Shown piece after piece: positions 1 through 8,424 of a stretch of 64,000 nt of DNA. Position 1 is the stretch's first letter. Each line of letters begins with the position of its first letter. The translations under genes were made by a program, and so were the position numbers. Source of the stretch: [Flexibacter] sp. ATCC 35103 (GTDB lineage: Bacteria; Bacteroidota; Bacteroidia; Flavobacteriales; Flavobacteriaceae); assembly GCF_001975985.1 (NCBI RefSeq), contig NZ_MTQF01000008.1, positions 124,001 through 188,000 on the forward strand, in the 5' to 3' direction. The notes below the pieces were generated by a model that was not told the origin of the DNA, did no database searches, and saw nothing but the letters and a program-made list of their open reading frames with translations.

Positions 1-2
1 AT

Positions 3-830
3 GAAACCAAAGTTTCGATGGAAAACTTTAAAACTTTATTAAGTGCTCCAAAAGAGTTTCGTCCTAAAAATCCAAAGCATGTTGGAGCGATTCAATCTTT
101 GCTTTTTTCGAATGTGAGTTTTCAACATAAAACTGCGAAGTTTAAAGCAGTCGAAAATATTAATTTTGAAATAAAACAAGGGCAAACTGTTGCTTTCGTT
201 GGCCCGTCAGGTTCCGGAAAAACAACATTGGTTAAATTATTGGTAGGTTTATATACACCCGCAGAAGGTCAGGTATTATATAACGATATTGATTCTACAG
301 ATATTGATTTACTTGACTTAAGAAAGCAATTAGGATTCGTTACGCAAGATGCTCAGTTATTCTCCGGAACAATTCGTGAAAATTTATTATTCGTAAAACC
401 AAATGCTACCGATGAAGATTTATACGATGCATTGAAAAGAGCAAGTTGTGATAAATTATTAAAGCGTGCCGAAGATGGTTTAAATACCACGATTGGTGAA
501 GGCGGAATTAAAGTTTCAGGTGGTGAAAAACAACGTTTATCTATTGCTCGCGCCATTTTAAGAAATCCGAATTTATTGATTTTTGATGAAGCAACTTCAG
601 CATTAGATTCTATTACTGAAGAAGAAATCAATACTACAATCAGAAATATATCTGATAAAAACAGAATTACCGTTTTAATCGCACATAGATTGTCAACTGT
701 AATGCATGCCGATAGAATATTTGTTCTTGAACAAGGTAAAATCATCGAATCTGGTAAACATGACGATTTAATTGTCGAGAAAGGTTTGTATTACGCTATG
801 TGGCGTCAGCAAATTGGGGAAAGAAAGTGA
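3..830 (+). CDS. ABC transporter, C-terminal ATP-binding domain (5' partial)
   Basis: This is the nucleotide-binding half of an exporter-type ABC protein fused to its membrane domain, which lies before the window. The frame is open to the left edge, so the ATG at 18 is internal. Counting from that Met, Walker A is GPSGSGKTT (62-70), the Q-loop is in VTQDAQLF, the signature is VSGGEKQR (about 166-173), Walker B is LLIFDEATSALD and the switch His is in IAHRLS. All catalytic motifs are intact, so ATP hydrolysis is expected at the inner membrane. The layout fits MsbA/peptidase-type exporters of Bacteroidota; the substrate cannot be told from this part. It is followed by hairpin repeats rather than by a co-directed gene. 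Confidence 0.93.
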   Translation, partial: ETKVSMENFKTLLSAPKEFRPKNPKHVGAIQSLLFSNVSFQHKTAKFKAVENINFEIKQGQTVAFVGPSGSGKTTLVKLLVGLYTPAEGQVLYNDIDSTDIDLLDLRKQLGFVTQDAQLFSGTIRENLLFVKPNATDEDLYDALKRASCDKLLKRAEDGLNTTIGEGGIKVSGGEKQRLSIARAILRNPNLLIFDEATSALDSITEEEINTTIRNISDKNRITVLIAHRLSTVMHADRIFVLEQGKIIESGKHDDLIVEKGLYYAMWRQQIGERK

Positions 831-842
831 TTTTTTTTTAAT

Positions 843-887
843 CGCGCAAAGACGCAGAGTCGCAAAGTTTTTTTATGCTTTGCGACT
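843..887 (+). repeat. CGCAAAGACGC hairpin repeat, copy 1
   Basis: The unit starts GCGCAAAGACGCAGAG and runs into a perfect 10-bp inverted repeat, AGTCGCAAAG (858-867) with CTTTGCGACT (878-887). It is the first of three direct copies downstream of the ABC gene. Confidence 0.85.
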
Positions 888-933
888 TGTAAAATAAGCT
901 TTTATCTCAATTTAAATAAAGTAAAAAATAATC

Positions 934-980
934 TCGCAAAGACGCAGAGTCGCAAAGTATTTGATGCTTTGCGACTTTGC
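934..980 (+). repeat. CGCAAAGACGC hairpin repeat, copy 2
   Basis: Same unit as copy 1 in the same direction, with the same 10-bp stem. Here the hairpin is followed by a T-rich run (981-987), so this copy could act as an intrinsic terminator for plus-strand transcription from the ABC gene. Confidence 0.85.
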
Positions 981-1030
981 TTTTTTTATCAATAAGTTTT
1001 TATCTCAACTTAATAAAAAGAAAAAAAAAT

Positions 1031-1070
1031 CGCGCAAAGACGCAAAGTCGCAAAGTATTTGATTCTGTGC
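1031..1070 (+). repeat. CGCAAAGACGC hairpin repeat, copy 3 (degenerate)
   Basis: The left part of the repeat is intact (GCGCAAAGACGCAAAG) but the right hairpin arm has decayed to GATTCTGTGCC. It is the copy nearest the 3' end of the GxxExxY gene. Confidence 0.75.
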
Positions 1071-1103
1071 CTTTTTTATAATGTTTTTTAATATTGAGCC
1101 AAC

Positions 1104-1481
1104 TTAAAGATTATTAACAATTCTTGTAATACCAAATTTAATCAAAGGCACATTAAAATTTATCAGCAAGCCTAATTTCATTTTTGTAATTTTTAAGTAT
1201 GTCATAACTTGCTTTGCATGAACTTCTGTTATTTTTTCAATTGATTTAATTTCTAAAATCAATTTATTCTCAATTATTAAATCAGTTCGGAAACCAATAT
1301 CTAGTTTAATTTCATCCCAAACAACTGGAAGTGTTTTTTGTCTTTCTACAAATAATCCCTTTTTAGTTAATTCGTAATATAAAATTGCTTCATAAACCGA
1401 CTCTAATAAACCAGGTCCAAGTTTCACATGCATTTTGTAACAGATATCAACTACGATAGCTGAAATTTCATTTTCATTCAT
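1104..1481 (-). CDS. GxxExxY protein, PD-(D/E)XK nuclease-like
   Basis: The 125-residue protein has the family signature GPGLLESVY (22-30: Gly24, Glu27, Tyr30). A possible PD-(D/E)XK core follows: Asp67 in GFRTDLII and Glu77-x-Lys79 in LILEIKS. The family is widespread in Bacteroidota and its role is not established; the fold suggests nucleic-acid cleavage. The gene is alone, bracketed by three direct hairpin repeats on its 3' side and one inverted copy on its 5' side, with alaS on the same strand upstream. The length is normal for the family. The association with repeats is an observation; mobility or repeat recognition is inference. Confidence 0.88.
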   Translation of the reverse strand: MNENEISAIVVDICYKMHVKLGPGLLESVYEAILYYELTKKGLFVERQKTLPVVWDEIKLDIGFRTDLIIENKLILEIKSIEKITEVHAKQVMTYLKITKMKLGLLINFNVPLIKFGITRIVNNL

Positions 1482-1528
1482 ATCTATTAAATTAAGTATA
1501 AACTTACAAAATTTAATTTCGATAAAAT

Positions 1529-1563
1529 AAAAAAAGTCGCAAAGCTTTTAAAAACTTTGCGAC
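1529..1563 (-). terminator. intrinsic terminator of alaS, made from the hairpin repeat
   Basis: Read on the minus strand, the 10-bp stem of repeat copy 4 is followed by a run of seven T (complement of 1529-1535). It lies about 50 bp behind the alaS stop codon, so the repeat appears to serve as its terminator. Confidence 0.6.
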
Positions 1564-1580
1564 TCTGCGTCTTTGCGCGA
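1535..1580 (-). repeat. CGCAAAGACGC hairpin repeat, copy 4 (inverted)
   Basis: Reverse complement of copies 1-3: AGTCGCAAAG (1535-1544), loop, CTTTGCGACT (1554-1563), then CTGCGTCTTTGCGCG. With copies 1-3 it encloses the GxxExxY gene in inverted orientation. Confidence 0.85.
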
Positions 1581-1616
1581 AATATAAAAGAACGTTTTGT
1601 AAAAATTCTTAATCCG

Positions 1617-4268
1617 TTATTTTACAAAATCAATTGCGTGTGCCAAAGCCTCAGCGATTCCAGCAACATTTTTACCTTTTCCGGATGCGAAGAAAGGTTG
1701 TCCTCCCCCGTTTCCTTCAATATATTTTCCTAATTCTTTAATAACTGCATTTGCATTTAAGCTTTTAGCGGCTACTAATTCTTTAGCGATATAACAGTGA
1801 ATATTTGGCAAACCATCTTCTACTGAAGCCAAAAACACAAACGAATCTGGTTTTGAACTTCCTAAAGCAGAAGCCAGCTCTTTTGTTGATGCCATGCTTA
1901 AATCTACTTGTTTTGCAAGGAAATTTACGCCGTTTACTTCCTGAAAACCTTTCTCTAAATCCAATTTTAAAGCATTTACTTTTTCTTTTAGTAATTGCTC
2001 GATTTGCTTTTTCAATTTTGCATTATCATCTTGTAAAGAAGCAACAGATTTTAAAATATCCTGTGGATTTTTTAATGTTTCTTTGATTTCAGATAAAGTA
2101 TTTTCTTGATTTTTATAGAAATCTTTTACTGCATCACCTGTAATTGCTTCAATACGACGAATTCCAGCTGCTACTGCACCTTCAGAAATGATTTTGAAAT
2201 GCCAGATTTCTGCTGTGTTTTTCACGTGAATTCCACCGCAAAGTTCTTTACTTTCACCAAATTCAATCATACGGACATTATCTCCGTATTTCTCTCCAAA
2301 TAAAGCCATTGCACCTTTATCTAATGCTTCTTTAATTGGAATGTTTCTGTGTTCTACCAATTGCAATTGTGCTTCAATTTGCGCATTTACACTTGCTTCA
2401 ACCTGACGTAATTCTTCCTCTGAAACTTTAGAAAAATGCGAAAAGTCAAAACGTAAATAATTTGGGTTTACCAATGAACCTTTTTGTTCTACGTGAGTTC
2501 CAAGAAGGTTTCTTAAAGCCAAATGCATTAAATGCGTAGCAGAGTGATTTTTAGAAGTTGAACCTCTTAAATCGTTATTTACTTTTGCAACAAAACCAGC
2601 TTCAATATTTTCAGGCAACTGTTTTGCAAAATGCAAAATCAAATTGTTTTCTTTCTTTGTATCAATAATTTCGATTGTCTCATTTGCCGAAACTAAAGTT
2701 CCTTTATCTCCAACTTGTCCTCCTCCTTCCGGATAAAATGGTGTATTATCTAAAACGATTTGGTATAGAATTCCGTCTTTTTTAGAATCAACCTTTCTAA
2801 TACGAGTGATTTTTACTTCGTTTTCTGTTTTATCATATCCAACAAATGTTTCTACATTTCCTGGAATCAAAACGGACCAGTCTTCTGTTGAAATTTCTGA
2901 TGCTGCACGTGAACGATTTTTTTGTTCCTGCATTAATTTTTCAAATAAATCGGAATCGATTTCAAAAGAATTCTCCTTAACTATCAATTGTGTTAAATCT
3001 AAAGGAAATCCATATGTATCATATAATTCAAATGCTAATTCACCACTAAATTTTAGTCCTTTATCAACTCTTAATTTTAAATCTTCAATTTGATTATTTA
3101 ATTTATTTATTCCTATGTCAATAGTTCTTAAGAAAGAAGCTTCTTCCTCACGAATTACATTCGTAACCAATTGTTGTTGCGATTTGATTTCCGGGAAAAA
3201 TTCTCCCATTTGATTTGCCAAAACTTCTACCAATTTATTGATAAAAGGCTCTTTTGTTCCTAAGAAAGTAAATCCGTAACGAATTGCACGACGTAAAATT
3301 CTACGAATTACATAACCAGCTCCAGTATTTGATGGTAATTGTCCGTCGGCAATTGCAAAAGCAACCGCACGAACGTGATCTACTACAACACGAATCGCAA
3401 TATTGGTTTTATTTTGTTCTTCACTGATGTTTTTTACTTCATCAGATGTATATTTTAAACCTGTAATTTGTTCTACTTTCTCAATAAGCGGTGTAAAAAC
3501 ATCAGTATCATAATTCGATGTTTTTCCTTGTAAAGCCATACACAAACGCTCAAATCCCATTCCGGTATCAACGTGTTGCGCAGGAAGTTTTTCCAAAGAT
3601 CCATCTGCTTTACGATTGAATTCCATGAATACATTATTCCAGATTTCAACAACTTGTGGATGATCATTATTTACCAGACTTTTTCCTGAAACCAATGCTT
3701 TTTCAGATTCAGGACGTAAATCAACGTGAATTTCAGAACAAGGTCCGCATGGTCCCTGATCTCCCATTTCCCAGAAATTATCTTTTTTATTTCCAAGGAT
3801 AATTCTGTCCTCATCGATTAATGTTTTCCAGATATCCCAAGCTTCCTGATCAAAAGGAACATTATCTTCTTTGCTTCCTTCAAAAACCGAAACATATAGA
3901 TTTTCTTTTGGAATTTTATAAACTTCCGTCAATAAAGTCCAAGCCCAATTGATTGCTTCTTTTTTGAAATAATCTCCAAAAGACCAGTTCCCTAACATTT
4001 CGAACATCGTATGGTGATACGTATCAAAACCTACATCTTCAAGATCGTTATGTTTACCTGAAACACGAAGACATTTTTGCGTATCGGCTATTCTTTTGCT
4101 TTTTGGAGTTCCGTTTCCTAAAAAATATTCTTTAAACTGAGCCATTCCCGAGTTATTGAACATTAAGGTTGGGTCGTCTTTAAGCACAATAGGAGCCGAC
4201 GGAACGATTAAGTGTCCGTTGCTTTTAAAAAAATCTAAAAATTGTTTACGTACGTCTTGTGATTTCAT
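1617..4268 (-). CDS. alaS: alanine-tRNA ligase
   Basis: Cytoplasmic AlaRS, which charges tRNA-Ala with alanine and clears mischarged Ser/Gly. The 883-residue length is normal. Order: class II catalytic core (opening MKSQDVRKQFLDFFKSNGH, with MFNNSGMAQF and RVSGKHNDLEDVG), tRNA-recognition helices, editing domain with its zinc ligands in HSATHLMH (about residue 574) and CGGIHV (about 676), a coiled-coil, and the C-Ala domain ending with a Gly-rich GGGQPFFASG. The start is fixed by the family's usual N-terminus. A TATTTTTGC element (complement of 4501-4509) is a possible promoter. It is transcribed alone, away from the divergent M23 gene. Confidence 0.98.
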   Translation of the reverse strand: MKSQDVRKQFLDFFKSNGHLIVPSAPIVLKDDPTLMFNNSGMAQFKEYFLGNGTPKSKRIADTQKCLRVSGKHNDLEDVGFDTYHHTMFEMLGNWSFGDYFKKEAINWAWTLLTEVYKIPKENLYVSVFEGSKEDNVPFDQEAWDIWKTLIDEDRIILGNKKDNFWEMGDQGPCGPCSEIHVDLRPESEKALVSGKSLVNNDHPQVVEIWNNVFMEFNRKADGSLEKLPAQHVDTGMGFERLCMALQGKTSNYDTDVFTPLIEKVEQITGLKYTSDEVKNISEEQNKTNIAIRVVVDHVRAVAFAIADGQLPSNTGAGYVIRRILRRAIRYGFTFLGTKEPFINKLVEVLANQMGEFFPEIKSQQQLVTNVIREEEASFLRTIDIGINKLNNQIEDLKLRVDKGLKFSGELAFELYDTYGFPLDLTQLIVKENSFEIDSDLFEKLMQEQKNRSRAASEISTEDWSVLIPGNVETFVGYDKTENEVKITRIRKVDSKKDGILYQIVLDNTPFYPEGGGQVGDKGTLVSANETIEIIDTKKENNLILHFAKQLPENIEAGFVAKVNNDLRGSTSKNHSATHLMHLALRNLLGTHVEQKGSLVNPNYLRFDFSHFSKVSEEELRQVEASVNAQIEAQLQLVEHRNIPIKEALDKGAMALFGEKYGDNVRMIEFGESKELCGGIHVKNTAEIWHFKIISEGAVAAGIRRIEAITGDAVKDFYKNQENTLSEIKETLKNPQDILKSVASLQDDNAKLKKQIEQLLKEKVNALKLDLEKGFQEVNGVNFLAKQVDLSMASTKELASALGSSKPDSFVFLASVEDGLPNIHCYIAKELVAAKSLNANAVIKELGKYIEGNGGGQPFFASGKGKNVAGIAEALAHAIDFVK

Positions 4269-4288
4269 GTTTTATAATGAGATAATGT

Positions 4289-4421
4289 GATAATGTGTCA
4301 ATTAGATAATTCATCAATCTGAAAATGTGACTAATAGATCTTTTTAATTAAAAAACTTAAAATTTATAACAATAAATTTCGTTTTTAATACATTATCTAA
4401 TTATCAAATTGACACATTATC
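4289..4421. repeat. 15-bp inverted repeat between alaS and the M23 gene
   Basis: GATAATGTGTCAATT (4289-4303) is the exact reverse complement of AATTGACACATTATC (4407-4421). Further AT-rich TTATCTAATTA copies lie next to the arms. The arms are 103 bp apart, so a tight hairpin is unlikely. The function is unknown. Confidence 0.6.
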
Positions 4422-4523
4422 TAATTATTTTATTCTTGAAAAAAGCTGGGAACAACTGAAACATTTCTTAAATTTGTTCGACTAACTTATTTTACAAGCT
4501 GCAAAAATAGGGTATTTTAAAAT

Positions 4524-5501
4524 ATGGCGAAAGTAAAATATTATTACGACTCAGAAAATCTGGCTTATACGAAAATAAAAACCAGAAAACGGGCTAAAAT
4601 TGGCTACGCTTTGCTGTTTTTGCTGGCATCAGCGTTGTTTGGTTTTTTAGTTTTTGTACTTTTAATCAACACTTCTTATTTCGAAACTCCAAAAGATCGA
4701 TTACAGGCACGTGAAATTGAAAATTTGAAGTTGCAATATGCCATTTTAAACAAAAAAATGGATGAAATAGATGATGTAACCGAAGCTTTAGAAAACAGGG
4801 ATAACAATATTTACAGGGTTTATTTTAATAAGACTGAAATTCCTGATTCGATTAGAAAAGCAGGTTTTAGAGATCCAAAACGTTATAAAGATTTAGAAGG
4901 ATACAACAACTCACAGTTGGTATTGAGTACAACAAAACGCATTGACAAATTGTCAAAAGAGTTAGCCATACAATCGAAATCATTAGATGAAATTTTGCAA
5001 TTAGCGAGTACAAAAGGAAACCTGTTATTGGCAATTCCGGCTATCCAGCCTGTCAGGAATGAGAATTTAAAAAGAATGGCATCTGGTTTTGGATACAGAA
5101 CTGATCCGTTTACGAAAGTTCGAAAGATGCATAACGGAATGGATTTTACAGCAAACACAGGTTCTCCCGTTTACGCCACAGGTGATGGCGTTGTAGAAAG
5201 AGCAGATGCAGCGGCGTCAGGATTTGGAAATCATGTTGTGATCAGGCATGGTTTTGGATACGAAAGTTTATACGCTCATTTAAGTAAATACAACTGCAGA
5301 GCCGGACAACATGTCAAACGAGGCGATGTTATTGGGTATGTAGGAAGTACTGGTAGATCGGAAGGTCCTCATTGTCATTATGAAGTTCATAAAGACGGAA
5401 AAGTCGTAAACCCGCTGAATTTTTATTACGGAAATATTTCGGCAGTAGAATATGTGGCAATTTCACAAATGGCAAACCAAGAGAACCAGTCATTAGATTA
5501 A
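4524..5501 (+). CDS. M23 family metallopeptidase (LytM-type, inner-membrane anchored)
   Basis: Probable murein endopeptidase acting in the periplasm. Residues about 26-49 form one transmembrane segment, followed by a helical stretch rich in charged residues (about 60-165) and a LytM/M23 domain (about 185-300). Zinc and catalytic residues are visible: HNGMD (His203, Asp207) and HCHYE (His283, His285). The architecture resembles envelope M23 proteins of Bacteroidota involved in cell division or wall remodelling. The MerR gene begins 48 bp downstream, and LemA and TPM genes follow, an order I recall as usual in flavobacteria. The specific cross-link cleaved is not known. Confidence 0.92.
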   Translation: MAKVKYYYDSENLAYTKIKTRKRAKIGYALLFLLASALFGFLVFVLLINTSYFETPKDRLQAREIENLKLQYAILNKKMDEIDDVTEALENRDNNIYRVYFNKTEIPDSIRKAGFRDPKRYKDLEGYNNSQLVLSTTKRIDKLSKELAIQSKSLDEILQLASTKGNLLLAIPAIQPVRNENLKRMASGFGYRTDPFTKVRKMHNGMDFTANTGSPVYATGDGVVERADAAASGFGNHVVIRHGFGYESLYAHLSKYNCRAGQHVKRGDVIGYVGSTGRSEGPHCHYEVHKDGKVVNPLNFYYGNISAVEYVAISQMANQENQSLD

Positions 5502-5549
5502 TCCTCCAAAAAGTAGTATTTTTGGAATTAAAATAGAAAATTAAAAATC

Positions 5550-5882
5550 ATGCACATTGAGCTTTCAAAGGATAAAAGATATTATAGCATTGGCGAAGTT
5601 GCCAAAGCTTTTAATGTCAATGCATCATTGATACGGTTTTGGGATAGCGAATTTGATATTTTGAAACCTAAAAAGAATGCGAAGGGCAATAGAATGTTTA
5701 CACCGGAAGATATTACCAACCTGCAATTGATTTATCATTTAGTTAAAGAAAGAGGTTTTACTCTTGATGGCGCGAGAACACATCTAAAAGAAGGACAAAA
5801 GAAAACATTAGATAAATTCGAAATAATACGTAAATTAGAGACGATAAAAACACAATTAAACGAAATTAAGAACGAATTGTAA
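5550..5882 (+). CDS. MerR family transcriptional regulator
   Basis: Small (110-residue) DNA-binding protein. A MerR-type winged helix spans about residues 10-78: YSIGEVAKAF, then the recognition segment ASLIRFWDSEF, then the wing GNRMFTPEDI. The C-terminus is a short dimerisation helix (ETIKTQLNEIKNEL) with no cysteine or ligand-binding domain, so the inducer is unknown. It lies between the M23 and LemA genes with 48- and 34-bp gaps, consistent with one transcript. Its targets cannot be read from the sequence. Confidence 0.9.
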   Translation: MHIELSKDKRYYSIGEVAKAFNVNASLIRFWDSEFDILKPKKNAKGNRMFTPEDITNLQLIYHLVKERGFTLDGARTHLKEGQKKTLDKFEIIRKLETIKTQLNEIKNEL

Positions 5883-5916
5883 TTAAAAATAGAAATAAAC
5901 TTAAATCAAAACGAAT

Positions 5917-6498
5917 ATGAAAAAATGGTTAATCCCCGTAGGAATTATAGTAGTACTTATTGCTATTATTGCTTTTTGGTCAATTGGAATTAAAAATACT
6001 GGTTTGCAAAAAAATCAGGCAGTTAATAAAGAATGGGGAAATGTGAGTACTACTTACCAAAGAAGAAATGACCTTATTGGAAATTTAGTAAACACTGTAA
6101 AAGGAGCTGCAGATTTTGAGAAATCAACATTAACAGCTGTAATCGAAGCTCGTGCAAAAGCTACTTCTGTAACTATTGATCCAAGTAATGTAACTCCGGA
6201 ACAATTAGCGCAATACAACCAGGCACAAAGTGGTGTATCTTCATCTTTGTCAAGATTGTTAGTTTCTGTTGAGCAATATCCAACATTAAAAGCAAACGAG
6301 AATTTCTTAAAATTACAGGACGAATTGGCAAGTACAGAAAACCAAATTTTAACAGCAAGAACTCGTTTTAATGAAGCTGTACAAGATTACAATGGTTACA
6401 TTCTTGCAATTCCAAATAACTGGTTTTTAAGCTACAAAGAAAAACCATATTTTGAAGCTGTTGCAGGTGCTGATAAACCAGTTGAAGTAAAATTCTAA
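5917..6498 (+). CDS. LemA family protein
   Basis: A 193-residue protein with an N-terminal membrane anchor (about 3-25) and a long helical LemA domain: NQAVNKEWGNVSTTYQRRNDLIGNLVNTVKG, cited here only by its start NQAVNKEWG and the RRNDL segment. LemA proteins are helical-bundle envelope proteins of uncertain role and are commonly encoded beside TPM-domain proteins, as here (6589 and 7030). No enzymatic motif is evident. The assignment to the family is strong; the function is open. Confidence 0.93.
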   Translation: MKKWLIPVGIIVVLIAIIAFWSIGIKNTGLQKNQAVNKEWGNVSTTYQRRNDLIGNLVNTVKGAADFEKSTLTAVIEARAKATSVTIDPSNVTPEQLAQYNQAQSGVSSSLSRLLVSVEQYPTLKANENFLKLQDELASTENQILTARTRFNEAVQDYNGYILAIPNNWFLSYKEKPYFEAVAGADKPVEVKF

Positions 6499-6588
6499 AT
6501 TAAGATTTTTAGATTATTCAACCTTCTTACAATCTAAGATTTAGTCTATAATCTACTATCTAATAATGTAATATTTAAAATAACTCCA

Positions 6589-7026
6589 ATGTCAAAAGTA
6601 GAAGATTTTTTATCCAAAGAAGAAGAATTAACCATTGTTGAAGCGATTCGCGTGGCCGAAAAAAACACTTCTGGCGAAATTAGAGTACATATAGAAAAAA
6701 CGACTTCTAAAGTTCCTTTTGACAGAGCTTTAGAAGTTTTTTACGAATTAAAAATGAATGAAACCCAACAACAAAATGGGGTTTTATTTTACTTTGCCGT
6801 AGCAGACAAAACGTTTGCTATTTGTGGTGATAAAGGCATAAATGATGTGGTTGCATCAGATTTTTGGGATTGTACCAAAGATGCTATGATCGCACAATTT
6901 AAATCAGGAAACTTTAAGCAAGGTATTGTAGATGGCATATTAAATGCCGGTGAACAATTAAAAAAATACTTTCCGTGGTTTGAAGGTGACACGAACGAAT
7001 TATCAAACGAAATCTCAAAAGGATAA
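6589..7026 (+). CDS. TPM domain-containing protein (short form)
   Basis: A 145-residue TPM-fold protein without signal peptide. The domain opens with FLSKEEELTIVEAIRVAEKN and contains the typical SGEIRVHIE and GVLFYFAVADK strands and the conserved GDKGIND turn. TPM proteins are associated with phosphatase-like or membrane quality-control roles. The stop codon is 3 bp before the start of the next TPM gene, so the two are almost certainly co-transcribed, probably with lemA. Activity and substrate are not known. Confidence 0.9.
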   Translation: MSKVEDFLSKEEELTIVEAIRVAEKNTSGEIRVHIEKTTSKVPFDRALEVFYELKMNETQQQNGVLFYFAVADKTFAICGDKGINDVVASDFWDCTKDAMIAQFKSGNFKQGIVDGILNAGEQLKKYFPWFEGDTNELSNEISKG

Positions 7027-7029
7027 ACA

Positions 7030-7860
7030 ATGAAATTTTCCAAAAACAAAATATCTTATTCAAAAGGACTTTTTCAGTTTACCTTTTTGCTAATCGCTTT
7101 TTTTTCTACCAATTGCATTTTTGCGCAATTTACAATTCCTGAAAAACCAAGTTTTCAAACTTCTGTTTATGATTATGCGAATATTTTAAGTGCGTCTGAA
7201 AAGGCACAATTGGAAGAAAAGCTTATTCGTTACTCAGATTCTACCACAACTCAGATCGTAGTCATTACAATCGAAAGCCTAAAAGGCGAAGATGTAAGCC
7301 AGTTAGCTACAAAATGGGGACAAACCTGGGGAATTGGAGGAACTGCAAAAGATGATAACGGAGTGGTTATTTTATTGGCTAAAAACGAAAAGAAAATCGC
7401 AATTAATCCCGGATACGGAGTTGAAGACCGATTGACTGCCGGAATTGGCGGAACAATAATTAGAAATATTATTATTCCGGAATTTAAGGCCGGAAGTTTT
7501 TATAATGGCCTTGATAAAGGAACGGATGCTATAATTGATGTTTTTAAAGGAAAATTCAAAGGCGAACGCAAGCAGCAAAGCAAAGGAAAAGATTTTCCGA
7601 TATTTCCGTTTATTGTAATTGTTGTAATTGTATTAATTTTACTGTCGCGAAATAAAGGTGGCGGAGGAAATTCAGGCAATAATAGCGGCGGAGGACCAAG
7701 CTTGCTCGATGTTATTCTTTTAAGCAGTCTTGGAAGAAGCGGCGGAGGCGGCGGATTTGGAGGAGGTTTTGGCGGTGGCTCATCCGGAGGCGGCGGAGGC
7801 TTTGGCGGAGGTTTTGGCGGAGGCGGATTCTCCGGTGGAGGTTCTAGCGGAGGCTGGTAA
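7030..7860 (+). CDS. TPM domain-containing protein with Gly-rich tail
   Basis: A 276-residue exported protein: signal peptide to about residue 32 (ending IFAQ), TPM domain about 38-165 (YDYANILSASEK, TQIVVITIES, DDNGVVILLAK, GYGVEDRLT), one transmembrane segment about 190-208 (FPFIVIVVIVLILL), then about 65 residues almost entirely Gly with Ser and Phe. This layout (YgcG-like) places the TPM domain in the periplasm and the Gly-rich tail on the other side of the inner membrane. The repetitive GGN codons give a local GC peak in the window. It is the last gene of the lemA-TPM-TPM set. Confidence 0.9.
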   Translation: MKFSKNKISYSKGLFQFTFLLIAFFSTNCIFAQFTIPEKPSFQTSVYDYANILSASEKAQLEEKLIRYSDSTTTQIVVITIESLKGEDVSQLATKWGQTWGIGGTAKDDNGVVILLAKNEKKIAINPGYGVEDRLTAGIGGTIIRNIIIPEFKAGSFYNGLDKGTDAIIDVFKGKFKGERKQQSKGKDFPIFPFIVIVVIVLILLSRNKGGGGNSGNNSGGGPSLLDVILLSSLGRSGGGGGFGGGFGGGSSGGGGGFGGGFGGGGFSGGGSSGGW

Positions 7861-7867
7861 AAACGAA

Positions 7868-7895
7868 GTCACAGTTTGCAGTGACAGTTTTAAAA
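7868..7895 (+). terminator. weak hairpin after the TPM gene
   Basis: GTCAC (7868-7872) pairs with GTGAC (7881-7885), followed by AGTTTTAAAATTT. The stem is only 5 bp, so this is a weak candidate. Confidence 0.3.
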
Positions 7896-7925
7896 TTTAT
7901 ATTTACAATTAATAATTCAAGATAG

Positions 7926-8339
7926 ATGTTATCACATAAAGCAAAATACGCCCTTAAGGCCTTACTTTATTTAGCAGAACAAGACGAAAATCACATTTCA
8001 AGAACGATAGAAATTGCTGATGGCGCCAATATTCCTAAAAAGTTTTTAGAGCAAATTTTATTGGATCTAAAACGAGGACGTTTTGTAAGCAGTAAGCAAG
8101 GAAAATTTGGCGGATATTATTTGATACGTTCTAAAAACGATATTACTTTGGCAGAAATTCACCGTTTATTTGATGGTGCAATTGCCCTTTTACCATGTGC
8201 TTCGTTAAACTTTTACGAGCCATGTTCTGATTGTAAAACCGAGGAAGAATGCAGTCTAAGACATGGTCTAATGATCATTCGGGATGAAACTCTTAAAGCA
8301 ATGCAAGGCATCACAATCGCCTCACTTGTAAAGAAATAA
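7926..8339 (+). CDS. Rrf2 family transcriptional regulator
   Basis: A 137-residue Rrf2 winged-helix regulator: opening MLSHKAKYALKALLYLAE, recognition segment IPKKFLEQILLDLK, wing SSKQGKFGGYYL. The effector region holds four cysteines, Cys91, Cys100, Cys103 and Cys109, in LPCASLNFYEPCSDCKTEEEC. This could bind an Fe-S cluster or sense thiols, although the spacing differs from IscR. It lies immediately before the leader ORF and TonB-dependent receptor gene on the same strand and probably controls them. Rrf2 members of the CymR/IscR kind regulate sulfur and Fe-S metabolism; sulfur control here is inference. Confidence 0.9.
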   Translation: MLSHKAKYALKALLYLAEQDENHISRTIEIADGANIPKKFLEQILLDLKRGRFVSSKQGKFGGYYLIRSKNDITLAEIHRLFDGAIALLPCASLNFYEPCSDCKTEEECSLRHGLMIIRDETLKAMQGITIASLVKK

Positions 8340-8379
8340 AAAAATATTTCCTAATTCCTAGTAAATCTATAGAATTTAC

Positions 8380-8388
8380 ATATATTTG
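8380..8388 (+). promoter_or_regulatory. promoter -7 element of the leader/TonB receptor unit
   Basis: TATATTTGC matches the Bacteroidota -7 consensus TAnnTTTG. It lies 40 bp after the rrf2 stop codon and 37 bp before the leader ORF. A clear -33 TTG box is not visible, which would fit a promoter that needs an activator. Confidence 0.5.
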
Positions 8389-8424
8389 CAAAAAAAACAA
8401 CAACCATTTCCAAAATTTTAACCC

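Noticed and set aside
843..1070. CRISPR array
   Set aside because: There are only three units with unequal spacing, AT-rich similar spacers, an inverted fourth copy and no cas genes.
7730..7912. 60-codon ORF rich in Ala and Glu overlapping the TPM gene
   Set aside because: It is a frame-shifted reading of the GGN repeat that encodes the Gly-rich tail.
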